A stretch of 64,000 nt of DNA, from NCBI RefSeq assembly GCF_042453785.1, contig NC_091673.1, forward strand, positions 5,358,501-5,422,500. Reading direction: 5' to 3'. Positions 35,343-45,952 of the stretch are shown here, piece by piece (position 1 is the first letter of the stretch; each line of letters opens with the position of its first letter). The stretch comes from Malus domestica (lineage: Eukaryota; Streptophyta; Magnoliopsida; Rosales; Rosaceae). A program made the position numbers and the translations under genes. The notes below the pieces were generated by a model, which worked only from the letters and a program-made list of their open reading frames with translations, did no database searches and was not told where the DNA came from.

Positions 35343-36326
35343 ATGGGAGGCAACGTGTCACACATTCAAGACTCGGATGAATCTTCACATGGACACAAGT
35401 CTCGCATCGTGGCCTTCCATTCCAAGCATCAATGGAACACCCACTTCGCTGCCTCCATAAACAGCGATAAACTGGTAATTAATTATATTTAAGCTCCTTA
35501 AGGAGTTTGCAGGCTTTTTAGTTCAATTGCTTAAGGACATCCATGAAAGTCTCGAGTTTGAATTCTCTTTCCTGCACTATTGTTTATATAAAAGGAAAGT
35601 CATAATATTTAAGCTCTATATATGATATACAACTCTACTATACTCTATTTATTTTAATGAAGTTTCTTAATTGATTACTAATTTAGTTTTGATGGTGATG
35701 GTGATGAACAGTTGGTGATTGATTTCACGGCTACATGGTGTGGACCTTGTAGAGCCATGGAACCAATTTTCAGAGAGTACGCTGATAAATTCACAGACGT
35801 TGAGTTCATCAAGCTTGATGTCGACGAGCTACCGGTATATATATTTATGCATGAATACTTCTCCCCATATTTTTCTTAAATTTTATAATTGTTAGTTACA
35901 CTTCAAAAAAGTTATTGTACGTTGATTCCTCGCAAAAATATAAAATGGAATTCACAAGCAGGGAAATGTAATGACTTTTGTGAAGTATTAATAACATCTT
36001 GTTGAAAAATGGATTTGATTCGTGATTGAACGTGACATACAAATATTAGAAATGTTATCTTAGTTACCAAGTGATTAAGAAATACATGGTCACTCACCTT
36101 TGAAAATAATATCATTAATGATGGAAAAAAAATGTGTTTTTTTATTTATCAAGCCGTGATATTAAATTTAACTATGAGCGGATGGATGCAGGATGTGGCA
36201 ATGGAGTTTGGTGTGCAGGCAATGCCTTCATTTGTATATATGAAGAAAGGGGAGGTGGTTGATAGGATCGTAGGGGCCAGGAAAGATGAACTGCAAAAGA
36301 AGATTGAGAAACACAGGAGATCATAA
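35343..36326 (+). CDS. h-type thioredoxin, copy D (intact)
   Basis: Exons 35343-35474, 35712-35834 and 36192-36326, phase 0, all with GT/AG borders, give 129 residues. It has WCGPC at 53-57 ([14 protein letters not shown]), Asp48, cis-Pro97 in AMPSF, and the C-terminus [17 protein letters not shown]. It starts MGGNVS, again with Gly2 and Ser6 for N-myristoylation. Compared with copy A it differs mainly in exon 1 ([24 protein letters not shown]) and has Leu instead of Met at the start of exon 2. Its function should be that of A: NADPH- or glutathione-linked reduction of target disulfides at membranes or in the cytosol. Its TATA box is altered (TACATAAA), so expression may differ from A. It lies upstream of the dead DnaJ exon and is not broken. 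Confidence 0.92.
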
Positions 36327-37941
36327 TTAAGTATGGATTAATTAACTGATGCGATGAATAAATTAAAGCTCGATTGGGAATATATAATGATGATGACGTG
36401 CTACCACCGTGTGAGAGCGGAAGAAATAAAGCGAAAAAAGAAAGAATATAGGAAAGATAAAATAAGGTGTAAGAGTGAATATATATAAGATTTGGGAGTA
36501 TGATTCTCTCCTTCTAAATTCTCCTCCCCTCAGTCTTTTACTATAGGAATGGTCACAATTAAGTAACTTCAAAGAGGAAAGTAGAGAGAAGAGGAAGGGA
36601 AGAAAAGGAATTTGGAAGAGAAGTAATCCTACTCTATAAGATTGATCATGTGTTCTTTAATTTTCGTGATTGTCTATAATATTTGTACTTCTCACGTGTT
36701 AATTCAGTTTTTTTGTTACATTGTGAGCTATGTATCAATAAAATTTATCACTTTGTGAGCTTTGTATTGCTTTCTTTTGATTAATTGGCTTTGAAAAATA
36801 AAAAAATAAAAATCTTCATAAATGTATTTGGGAAATTTCGCTCCACTATAATGAAATATTCTGCATGAATTTTAGGAAATTGTGCAGCAGCGAAAATTCC
36901 ACTAGAATTTTGCAAACCAGTTAATTAACAATCGTGAGTAAAATTCGTTGAGTTTTCGCAAGATGTTTTGTGTATATATTACGGACAATATTATAATACA
37001 TTTGGAAATACTGTAATCAATTGAGCGACATAAGTATTTCCCTTTGAAGTAAAAAAAATTGAAAGATAAATAGAAAATTCCAACAGGGCGTACAATTTAG
37101 CAATAACGTAGTTCCGTCTATTTGAACATTTCGAGTACATCTAATATGACTTTTAAGAAGTTTGTGGTGTGGCAAAAGTTCCACGAAAATATAACTTACG
37201 ACATTTCTTTCATTTCGGAAAACCGATTAAACGTTGTGAGTAAAATTCCATTTGAAAAGTGCAATTTTTGAGTTTTTGCAAGATTTTTAACATGAGCATC
37301 CAAGAAAAAAAAGTGTTAAGGAAAAAGTGCAAGATCTTTAACAGTTATATAGGAAATACGCAATAAGTATATCACATGCATGCAGAAGCACTTACACGCA
37401 TGCATGGCCATTCTTGATGCAAACAGAAGTAGTCTTCTACTTCCAGTAGCCTATATGAACTCTAAGTACTAACGAAATAGGTATGTGGCTTTTGCGAGAT
37501 TCGACTGGTATGGAAGCAGGGACTGCTACCTTGTTTCATAGCTAGGGTTTTTATCAAATCCAGCATATTATCGGACAGAATTTCAACCCATACTCTATTA
37601 AATCCATTAGAGTCCCATCATGATTCTATATCTTTGTGTTTAGCTAATAAGGGTCCTAATAGATTGCTTATGGTTAAGACTCCAATATATCTACTACATT
37701 ATGGCACCGAGAGTCCTTGAACGTCTAATGAGTAAACCAACTACCAAGTCATCTAGCCTACCAATTTTTGGATTCCAACGTTCAAACTAGTCTTCCTAGT
37801 ATGCACAATTGCACCGTGGAAAGATTAAATATTCACATTATCATACATTGACAATTAGGGAAATATTCACATTATCATACATTGACAATTAGGGTTAAAT
37901 AGATTTGGTTTTTATTCTAGGCATATGGATTCTCATAGCGT
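36327..37941. repeat. downstream flank of copy D
   Basis: Paralogous to 40500-41394 and, more distantly, to the A and C downstream flanks. A private inverted-repeat insert lies about 36485-36650 (GAGTATGATTCTCTCC ... AAGTAATCCTACTC). At its right end it carries a 35-base direct repeat (ATTCACATTATCATACATTG at 37830 and 37864). No gene. Confidence 0.6.
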
Positions 37942-38787
37942 TTAGGTATCACCTCCACCCAGCACTCTCCTCAGACCATCCTTCTGTTCTGCACTGAGCT
38001 TCGCCGGAAAGACCACGTCGAACTTGATCCTAAGGTTTCCTTTCTTGACCGGATCATTAGAGATGGGCATTATCTCATTAGCAACCACCTCCTCATGGCC
38101 TGGTTTGATTATGTCTCTCACCGGGATCATGAGAACCCTTCCATCCAACGTTGTCAGATTGACGAATGCTCCGGTGAGAGCCTCCAGTCTAGTAGAGATA
38201 ATTTCTGAGTGACCACAAGGTCATTCCCATCCCTCTTGAAAGAGGGTGAGGTTTCTCGTCGATGACAAAGATGAGAGCAGCCGGATATAAGCCCTGTTCT
38301 TGGCTTCCTTTCTCTGGGAACGTGATCTTTGTTCCCTTCTTCCAGCGGGGCTTGATGTCTTTCTCTAGGATTTCCTCAATACTCTTTGGCTTACTGCAAC
38401 AGAGAAGTTATTTCAACATTGTAAGGCAAAAAAAAACTACTAGAGAGGGCAAAAATCTTCTGGAAAAGAAAATGCGTTTTAGAAGGGGGAGGAACGTGTT
38501 GCTACATTCAACTAGTATAACTTACGTCTGATCAAACTAAAATGATATGGACCAACATATTGACCTGATCAACTGACATAACTCACATCTACCCAACTGC
38601 ACACAAATTAAGAACACATCATTTGGGTAATATCAAGGCAAGAAAGATCATGAAGCCTACTAGTGAAAGAAATCTAACCCAAAATCCATTTTAAATGTTT
38701 CTTATTCAGTTTTAGATTGAATTAAAAGTCAAGATCACCCACCCAAAACGGCAATTTTATCCAATGTAACAGTAATCCCCCAGCTTA
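37942..38787 (-). pseudogene. dead copy of DnaJ exon 2 plus part of its intron
   Basis: 37942-38393 matches the last exon of the DnaJ gene at 41395-41842 base for base over most of its length, including the GGGDT end and stop. It carries a 5-base insertion near 38190 and a one-base loss near 38239, both shifting the frame. Sequence after it, up to about 38787, matches the DnaJ intron and then switches abruptly to the thioredoxin upstream flank. It has no first exon or J-domain, so it makes no chaperone. It is a by-product of the tandem duplication that also produced fragment E. Confidence 0.9.
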
Positions 38788-39001
38788 TAATTAGATTCTG
38801 AAGTATATTATATTTTAAAACTTTATCTGTTAGATTTTAATCATCGTATTAGTGATTAAGAATTCAATGATCAAATATCTTAAAATAAATTCCTTTTGGT
38901 CATGTGATTAAGCTGACTTTTAGTTTTAGTTTTGGTTTTGGAAGCTACTAATGGTGAATATTTGCAATTCTCTTTGTGTTTTACGTCATGGAACAAAACG
39001 A

Positions 39002-39530
39002 GAATAGATCCTCTCCGGATCTCTTCCACCAAGGTCATCGGATCAAGTGATCCGGACCCTTGAAATTTCATCAAATGGCAAAAAATTATTATTGCTTTTA
39101 GGCACTGAGGTGATTCTGAAAAAATGGGTATAAAAAAAAAAGCTGGGAGTTTTTTTGTGTTTGGTAAACATTCAGTTTCAGTTTTTTTTCACAGTTTTGG
39201 GTGAAAAAAGCAAAAAATACAAAGCTGCAAACCCAGCTTTGGAAAACCGCTTTTTTCACATCTGTTTTACATAAAAGTTTAGCAAACACTATAATACTGC
39301 TTTTTTTTTTTTCCAAAAGCACTTTTACAAAAAAGTTTACCAAACACTCTGCTGCTTTATTTCACAGCTGTTTATTCTCATAGCACAGCAGAAGCAGTTT
39401 TTTTTCAAAGCACAGCAATACCAAACCAGCCCTTAAGATGTCAAAACAGGTGGGCCATTTGATGAAATTTCACAGGCCCGGATCACTTGATCGGGTGGCC
39501 TTGGTCTCCAGATCTCTTCTTGGACAAAAC
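39002..39530. mobile_element. MITE family M3 copy with nested Tourist-like MITE
   Basis: Arms GATCCTCTCCGGATCTCTTC and the matching right arm (GGCCTTGGTCTCCAGATCTC) are inverted, with GATCAAGTGATCCGG and CCGGATCACTTGATC further in. The middle is occupied by a 332-bp Tourist-like element (39101-39432; right end AATACCAAACCAGCCC, TTA at 39098-39100 and 39433-39435) of the family seen at 5621. Confidence 0.7.
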
Positions 39531-39720
39531 GTGCCCATTGACATTAACAACAGCCAACTCCTCTTTACACTTTAATTGGTGTAATTAGGGATCCCAGCAT
39601 TTACCTTCAATTAGAACATGATAAATGATTGAATTGACTTTTAATAAGAGATCCCAACTCCAGAAACATCACCACTCACCGTTTGTCATTTTGACTTAAT
39701 AAACGTCTTGGATTCATTTG

Positions 39721-39869
39721 TATGTGGTCTAATATCATAGGGGATAGAGTATTGTGTTTCTAACCATGAATTTCAAGTTCAAAACTCCCCCCTCCCCTTT
39801 TATTATTGTACTAGTTTCAAACTCTTCCCTCTCATCCCTAATAAAAGTAATTTTTTAAAATAAAAAAAG
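39721..39869 (+). mobile_element. SINE-like insertion
   Basis: About 149 bp with TGGTCTAATATCATAGGGG near the start and CAAGTTCAAAACTCCC further in, resembling Pol III A and B boxes, and an A-rich end (TAAAAAAAG). It is flanked by a 20-base direct repeat with one mismatch (39701-39720 and 39870-39889), as expected from LINE-driven insertion. A similar sequence is in the upstream flanks of copies A, B and C. Confidence 0.7.
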
Positions 39870-40388
39870 AAACGTCTTGGATTCATCTGCTAAGAGCATA
39901 TGGATAGAACTTGCCCTATAAAACCGACTTGCAAGAGAAAGGTGACCAAAATCTTTTAAACAACTCTATTATATCTATTATATGTTATTTTTTGATATGG
40001 GGACAATTGAGTCATAACATTACACCACTCTTCTATATGCAATAACTCTTAAACCGAACAATTGATCATTTTAAAAATTGGCTTATAAGGAAAGAGTGCG
40101 GAAACTCCTAAAACTACCATAACGTCCTACAAATATCCATAGAAGCGAAAAAAATTGATATATCTACCTCTTCGTGAACATATCATTAGAACTAATGTCA
40201 TCTTAATTGGAGATATAATTCACAATATGATCAATAAATATGTTGTAAATACTTTATTTATTGCAATAGTCGTTGAATTATGATTTTGAAAACATTTCGT
40301 CCATAAATTTAGAATATTGGCTTATGTAGTCCCCAAGTAAAATCTTGCTTTGCCCTTTAGACTAGAATTCTCACACCTCCTATTTTCA

Positions 40389-40499
40389 CAGGCAATGCCT
40401 TCATTTGTATTCGTGAAGAAGGGCGAGGTGGTTGATAGGATCGTGGGGGCCAGGAAAGATGAACTGCAGAAGATGATTGAGAAACACAGGAGATCATAA
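40389..40499 (+). pseudogene. h-type thioredoxin fragment E (3' part of exon 3)
   Basis: Encodes [18 protein letters not shown] followed by [17 protein letters not shown] and a TAA stop, the last 35 codons of the family. The first nine codons of exon 3, exons 1-2 with the WCGPC site, and the promoter are gone. The fragment joins the upstream flank through short unrelated sequence. It cannot act as a thioredoxin. It stands directly downstream of its own flank and upstream of the intact DnaJ gene, convergent with it. Confidence 0.93.
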
Positions 40500-41394
40500 T
40501 TAAGTTCAAGTTTTAATTACTACTAATAAATAATCATTGGGTTGATTAACTGATGCTGTGAGTAAATTAAATCTCAATGATGATGACGTGATACCAGAGT
40601 GGAAGAAATAAAGCGAAAAAAAAAGAAAGAATATAGGAAAGATAAATAAGGCGCAGGGGGTGCATAAGATTGATCATGTGTTCTTTAATTTTCGTGATTC
40701 TATGATGCTTGTATTGCGTTCTTTTTTATTAATTTGCTTTGTTTAATTATCGTAAACCAATTTTGTGGAATTTCGCTGCACTATAACGAAATATTCTAGA
40801 ATTTTAGGAAATTTTTGGTGCAGCGAAAATTTCACTAGAATTGCAAACCAATTAACAATCGTAATTCGATTTGTTGAGTTTTGACGAGATCTTTCTGAGT
40901 ATACATTAAGAACAATGTTATAATACATTTGGAAATATTGTCAGCAACTGAGTGACGTAAGTATTCCAGCAGGGCATAAAATTTAGCCACAACGTTGTTC
41001 CATCCATTTGAACATCTCCAGTATATCCTGCATGAAATTTAAGAAGTTCGTAGTGTGACAAAAGTTCCACGAGAATATAATTTATGATAATTTATTTATC
41101 TTCGGAAAACCCATTAAGTAAAATTCTTTTTGAAAAATACAATTTTTGAGTTTTTGCAGGATCTTTGACATGAGCACTAAAGAAACATATTATCATATAC
41201 CATTAGAAAATAATGTCACAAATTATGGAGCCCCATTAGCATTTCTTACAATTTTGGATTCCAAACCTTCAAACTAGAGTTCCTAGCATGCACAATTGCA
41301 CCGTGGAAGGATAAAATATTTACATGATCGTACATTGACAATTAGGGTTAAATAGATTTGGGTTTTATCCTAAGCATATGAATTCTCATAGCCT
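40500..41394. repeat. downstream flank of fragment E
   Basis: Non-coding sequence paralogous to the D downstream flank, reaching the DnaJ stop codon. The 3' UTR of the minus-strand DnaJ gene must lie in its right part. Confidence 0.6.
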
Positions 41395-42884
41395 TTAGGT
41401 ATCGCCTCCACCCAGCACTCTCCTCAGACCATCCTTCTGTTCTGCACTGAGCTTCGCCGGAAAGACGACGTCGAACTTGACCCTGAGGTTCCCTTTCTTG
41501 GTCGGATCTTTAGAGATGGGCATTCCCTCATTAGCAACCACCTCCTCATGGCCAGGTTTGATTATGTCTCTCACCGGGATCTTGAGAACCCTTCCATCCA
41601 ACGTTGTCAGATTGACGACCGCCCCGGTGAGAGCCTCTAGTAGGGATAATTTCTGAGTGACCACAAGGTCATTCCCATCCCTCTTGAAATGAGGGTGGGG
41701 TTTCTCGTCGATGACGAAGATGAGATCAGCCGGAGAGAAGCCCGGCTCTTGGTTTCCTTTCTCTGGGAATGTGATCTTTGTACCCTTCTTCCAGCCAGGC
41801 TTGATGTCTATCTTTAGGATTTCCTCAATGGTCTTTGGCTTACTGCAACATAGTTGTTGCTTCAACGTTATAAGGCAAAAAAGAGCTACAACAGGGGGCA
41901 AAAATCTTCCGGAATAGAAAATGCGTTTCAAAAGGGAGGAACGCATTGTTCCGGCCAACTCGCATAACTCGCGTCTGATCAAACTAAAATGACATGGACA
42001 TGGATGAACACATTGTCCTAACCAACTGACATAACACCAGCGTCTACCCAATTACACACAGATTAAGAACACATTATTTGGGTAATATCAAGTTAAGAAA
42101 GATCATGAACCTGAAAGAAACCTAATCCAAAATCCATTTCAAATGTTTCTTATTCGATTTTAGATTGAATTAAAAGTCAAGATCACCTACCTAAAAACGG
42201 CAATTTAATCCAATTTTAACCATATTAACAGTAATCCCCCAGCTTATCATGCCTTAATCAAAGTCAACTATACAAGTCAACACACGCAGAACTCTCAATT
42301 AACAAACCATACAAACACATCACTTCCCGAACATCAAAATCTCAGTTAACAAAAAAAAAAAGAAACAAACTTTGCAGCAATTCCGACATATTAAAAAAAA
42401 CCCAACCAGAAAACAAACAGAAACAGAGTACTCACCCGAACCCATCAGGAACAGTTCTCGAAATCCTCATCTTCCTCCTCGCCCCTCTGTAAAGATCCTC
42501 CAAACTGCACACCAACTTGCTCTCTATCGCCGCAGCCTTCTTACTCTTCAAATTACCATTACGCCCTTCGCCATTCACACTGCTCTTCTTGAACACCTTG
42601 TCCCCAACGCCGCCAGATCCGCCGAAAAACTCGGCGAAAATGTCATCCGGGTCGCCGCAATTGAGCCCCTCCTCGCCGTAGATGTCGTAGATCTGGCGCC
42701 GCTGCGGGTCGCTGAGAACATCGTACGCCTGGCACACCTGCTTGAACTTGGCCTCCGCTTCCTCGTTGTCGACCAGGTTCTTGTCGGGGTGCCACCTCAT
42801 CGCCAGGCGCTTGTACGCCTTCTTCAGGTCCTCCTGGGTCGCGTTCCGGTTCACTCTCAGCACGTTGTAGAAATCCACAACCAT
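41395..42884 (-). CDS. type II DnaJ (Hsp40) co-chaperone
   Basis: Two exons on the minus strand, 42884-42436 and 41842-41395, joined across a 593-base GT-AG intron (Gly codon split 2+1), give 298 residues. Residues 1-70 are a J-domain ([20 protein letters not shown]) with the HPD motif at 32-34 that triggers Hsp70 ATP hydrolysis. Then comes a short [10 protein letters not shown] part instead of a long G/F region, followed by the DnaJ C-terminal substrate-binding region ([42 protein letters not shown]), ending RRVLGGGDT. It has no zinc finger, hence type II (DNAJB/Sis1-like), likely cytosolic. From memory it matches At1g59725, which lies beside TRX h7 in Arabidopsis. No breaks seen. Its exon 2 is duplicated as a dead copy at 37942. 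Confidence 0.92.
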
Positions 42885-45800
42885 GTGATTGCTCTGATCG
42901 AAATTATCAACTGCTCTGATTTGATAGGGGATAGTCGGAGAGAAAAGCCGGATGTGGAAAAGTGCTTATCCAGCAGAAAGCAAACGCGGTTTTAAATTTG
43001 GCGTTTGGAGTTATAATTTTCTGTGTTTGGTACGCGTTTCGTCAATGGAGCGGTGGTGGGGGACTGGAGTGAAGGACACTGCGGGGATTTAAATAAATCA
43101 AATCTGTATCAGAACGTGCAGTGAGGTGGGAGCCTAGCAGACTTGAAGTATCTTTGTAGACTTTGTTTTATTTTATTTTTTAAGGAAATATATTTGTAGT
43201 TACAGTTGCACAGATTCTGGTCGGTCGTTGGTGTTCCAAATTTTTTATAGGTGTTGAGTGCGGGTTATAATAAAATTGAACGATATAAATGATGTATTAT
43301 AGTTTTATAATACATTAACAAAAAAAATCTACATGTTATACTTGAAATAGCAATATTATGCGACTTTATCTATTGTGTCGAATGTATATTGGGGCCAAGG
43401 TGATTTCAGACCACACAGATTTTGAAAAGTACACATGTGAAAGTCTTCCGAGTACCCTTCTAATGTTTGGCATGGGTGTCTTCGTGTTTGTGCCCACAAA
43501 GTATTAGATGTAATGTATGATCTGCACATGTCGGCCACACTTGGCATGTTTTGTTAAGAGCACTCGATAAAATTTATCAGATTGCTTCAGTATATCTCGA
43601 TATTTGTTTCACATGTGCTCAACACAGTTCAATTAACGACAAGAAGTTCAACAAATGTTAGATAAAATGCCTAAGCAAATAAACTGAAATTTTATTGCGT
43701 GCTTGGCGCTTTGTTTGTATTGAAAACTTAAATCTTCATCACTAAAACCCACAATGTTCGGATCTTAAATCTGCCAAATCTGAATACATCCTAATGTTGG
43801 TCTACGTTGCAAAGGTAGATGAGTGATATATGGATGGCCGCTTTATACGTAATGTACGCGTAACACGACATCGTTTTGGTGGTTTTTTTAACCTTGTTTA
43901 AGTTGAAAATAGTGATTAATACGCCGCCCCTTCTTCTTTAAATATGTGACATTGTGAGTATTAAATTATGATTGTATCCTGTGAACCTGTAATTTGGCGG
44001 TCGACATGCTTTGGGGCATTCAATAATTGTAACGAGCAAGAATTTAAAAACAGCAGCTGGCCGGCGAATTGACTTGGAAAGTAGGCAATGACAAATCAAT
44101 GCCCAACGACATAGTATTTGCTTGCTTATGGGACAAGGAGTTGTTGTCGATGCTACTTGCAACCATGAGTGTAACGAAATGATAAAGAGTAGATTAGATT
44201 TAATATTTCGAAAAGTAACATTCGGAAGGAAGGCAGAATAATCAAAACACATTGGGGGAAATTATAAACATAAAAGCTCAGCCCAATAAGCAAATAAATA
44301 AAAAGTAAAATCCTAATTTTTATCTTCCAAATGCAGAGAGCCGCTCTTGTCGCCGTCGCTGCCACGAACGTCTTCCCAGCAGTCACCAAGACAACAACAC
44401 TAGAGAAGACGACTGAGTGAAAAACTGAAGAACATAAGGCAGATAAATTTGACAATGGAGAAGTAGCGATGAATGCCGAGGAAGGGGCATTAAGCCCAAA
44501 CTTGAGATAAGTTCAGGGAAAAATTTGAGACTTAGCTTGAGGAAAACTAAGATAAAATTCAAAATAAAACTGAAAATAAAGAGAGGGAAGAAGGGAAGAA
44601 GGGAAGGAGGAGAAAAAAGGGGATTGCCACCGGCACCCAAGGTAAAGGTTAGGGTCGGCGGCAAGGGTTTTTCTATGCTTGTATTTTCTTTTAATAATCC
44701 ATACTATTTAGTAGTATAAACAATGGACGGTTATAATATCATTATTCGTAAAAAAAATTATTTGTCATTATAGCATACAAAAAACCTTATTAAGATCGAT
44801 TATTTACAAGTGATTCATCATATAGTGTATTAGATCAATTATAATAATGACAGACTATTCATATGGGTAAGAATTAGGAAATGTATCATCTCCGGATCCC
44901 TTCACCTAATCCATTAAATTTGGGGATCCGGGCCGTTGTAATTTAATCCAACCATTACAAACAATGGCTCATTTTAAAAGTTATAATAATTGTAATCGTT
45001 TGATTAAATTTCAAATACCCAGATCTTCGAACTTGGTGAATTAGGAGGAAGATATCCGGAGATAATTCCTCTCAAGATATTTATTATAAGGTTACAAGTG
45101 GAAGTTTGTTTGATGCCGCGAAAGAAGTCATCATCCACGTCCAAATCCAATGGCCCAGTGGTGGTATGGCGATGGCGGTAAAGCTACTTTTCTCTGACCA
45201 ACGTGAAGAAAGCATGGAAAGATGAACAGTTTTCAGTTTTCAGTTTTCAATTAGGAAATACTTTCTCTTTAAGTGATTGTCAAGTTGTCTTTAATTTAGC
45301 TTTTTCGGTGATGATAAAAGAGGAACGCCAAAGCAAAGTGTCCTGAAAGAGGAATGCCAAAAGTCTAAGCATTCGCATGGAAGATAAGATAAGAACTAGG
45401 ATTTCTTTAGTAGAGTGCTTTATTTTTTCCTTAATAATTGACTACTTAGTAGTTCGAGAAATAAACGGTTATAATTGAATTGAGTTAATATTGTTTTTCT
45501 CAACTTGTCAATTTAATAGATAAAAAATCGAACTACTCATGTGTCCGAACTATTGAAGATAAACCTGTCAAAAATGAACATGAACTTAATAGGATAAAAA
45601 ATGAGTTACAACATGTTGATATGAGGGCTTAAAATTGCGCCACGGCTTCTGTAGTGGATTCCTTCCTCGCTTGACAAACATAGCCTTCAAGGTTGAAAAC
45701 CTAGCTCAATTAATTTGACGCCTCGATATTGTTTGCATAAAAACCCGACTAAATATGCCGACTAAAGTGAAATTTTATGAAAACTCCATAAATTTGTATA

Positions 45801-45952
45801 AAGTCAGCACTACTGTAATGTCTTAATTTAATAATATAATATTATATATAAATTTTATATGTGATAAGTTCAAGTGATGAACTCGTTCCATCCACCACGA
45901 CGTTGAATCCATTCGAGGTAATTTACTGCCACTCACAAATGTTTCTAGCAAC
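42885..45952. other. intergenic DNA, DnaJ promoter side
   Basis: The first few hundred bases should hold the DnaJ promoter; no clear TATA box was picked out. Further on there is no convincing gene. An M3-type MITE lies about 44876-45080 (ATCTCCGGATCCCTTCACC ... inverted right arm ATATCCGGAGATAATTC). A purine-rich AGGGAAGAAGGGAAGG stretch is near 44580-44620. Confidence 0.5.
44876..45080. mobile_element. MITE family M3
   Basis: Inverted arms with ATCTCCGGATCC on the left and ATATCCGGAGAT on the right, and an internal inverted pair TTTAATCCAACCATTACAA / TTGTAATCGTTTGATTAAAT. It belongs to the same family as 39002, 50812, 56694 and 61245. Confidence 0.7.

Larger units (their letters stand above)
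38788..40388 (+). repeat. upstream flank of fragment E
   Basis: Paralogous to the thioredoxin upstream flanks (TTCTGAAGTATATTATATTTT onward), up to about 40350 (AATCTTGCTTTGCCCTTTAG). About 35 unrelated bases then lead directly into the middle of exon 3 at 40389. Promoter end, exons 1-2 and both introns are missing. It carries three insertions listed separately. Confidence 0.7.

Noticed and set aside
41843-42051. Upstream extension of the DnaJ second-exon frame
   Set aside because: It is intron. A clean acceptor at 41843-41844 and phase match with exon 1 give a continuous DnaJ protein.
42372-42995. 207-codon plus-strand frame
   Set aside because: Antisense of DnaJ exon 1, whose J-domain with HPD is unmistakable.
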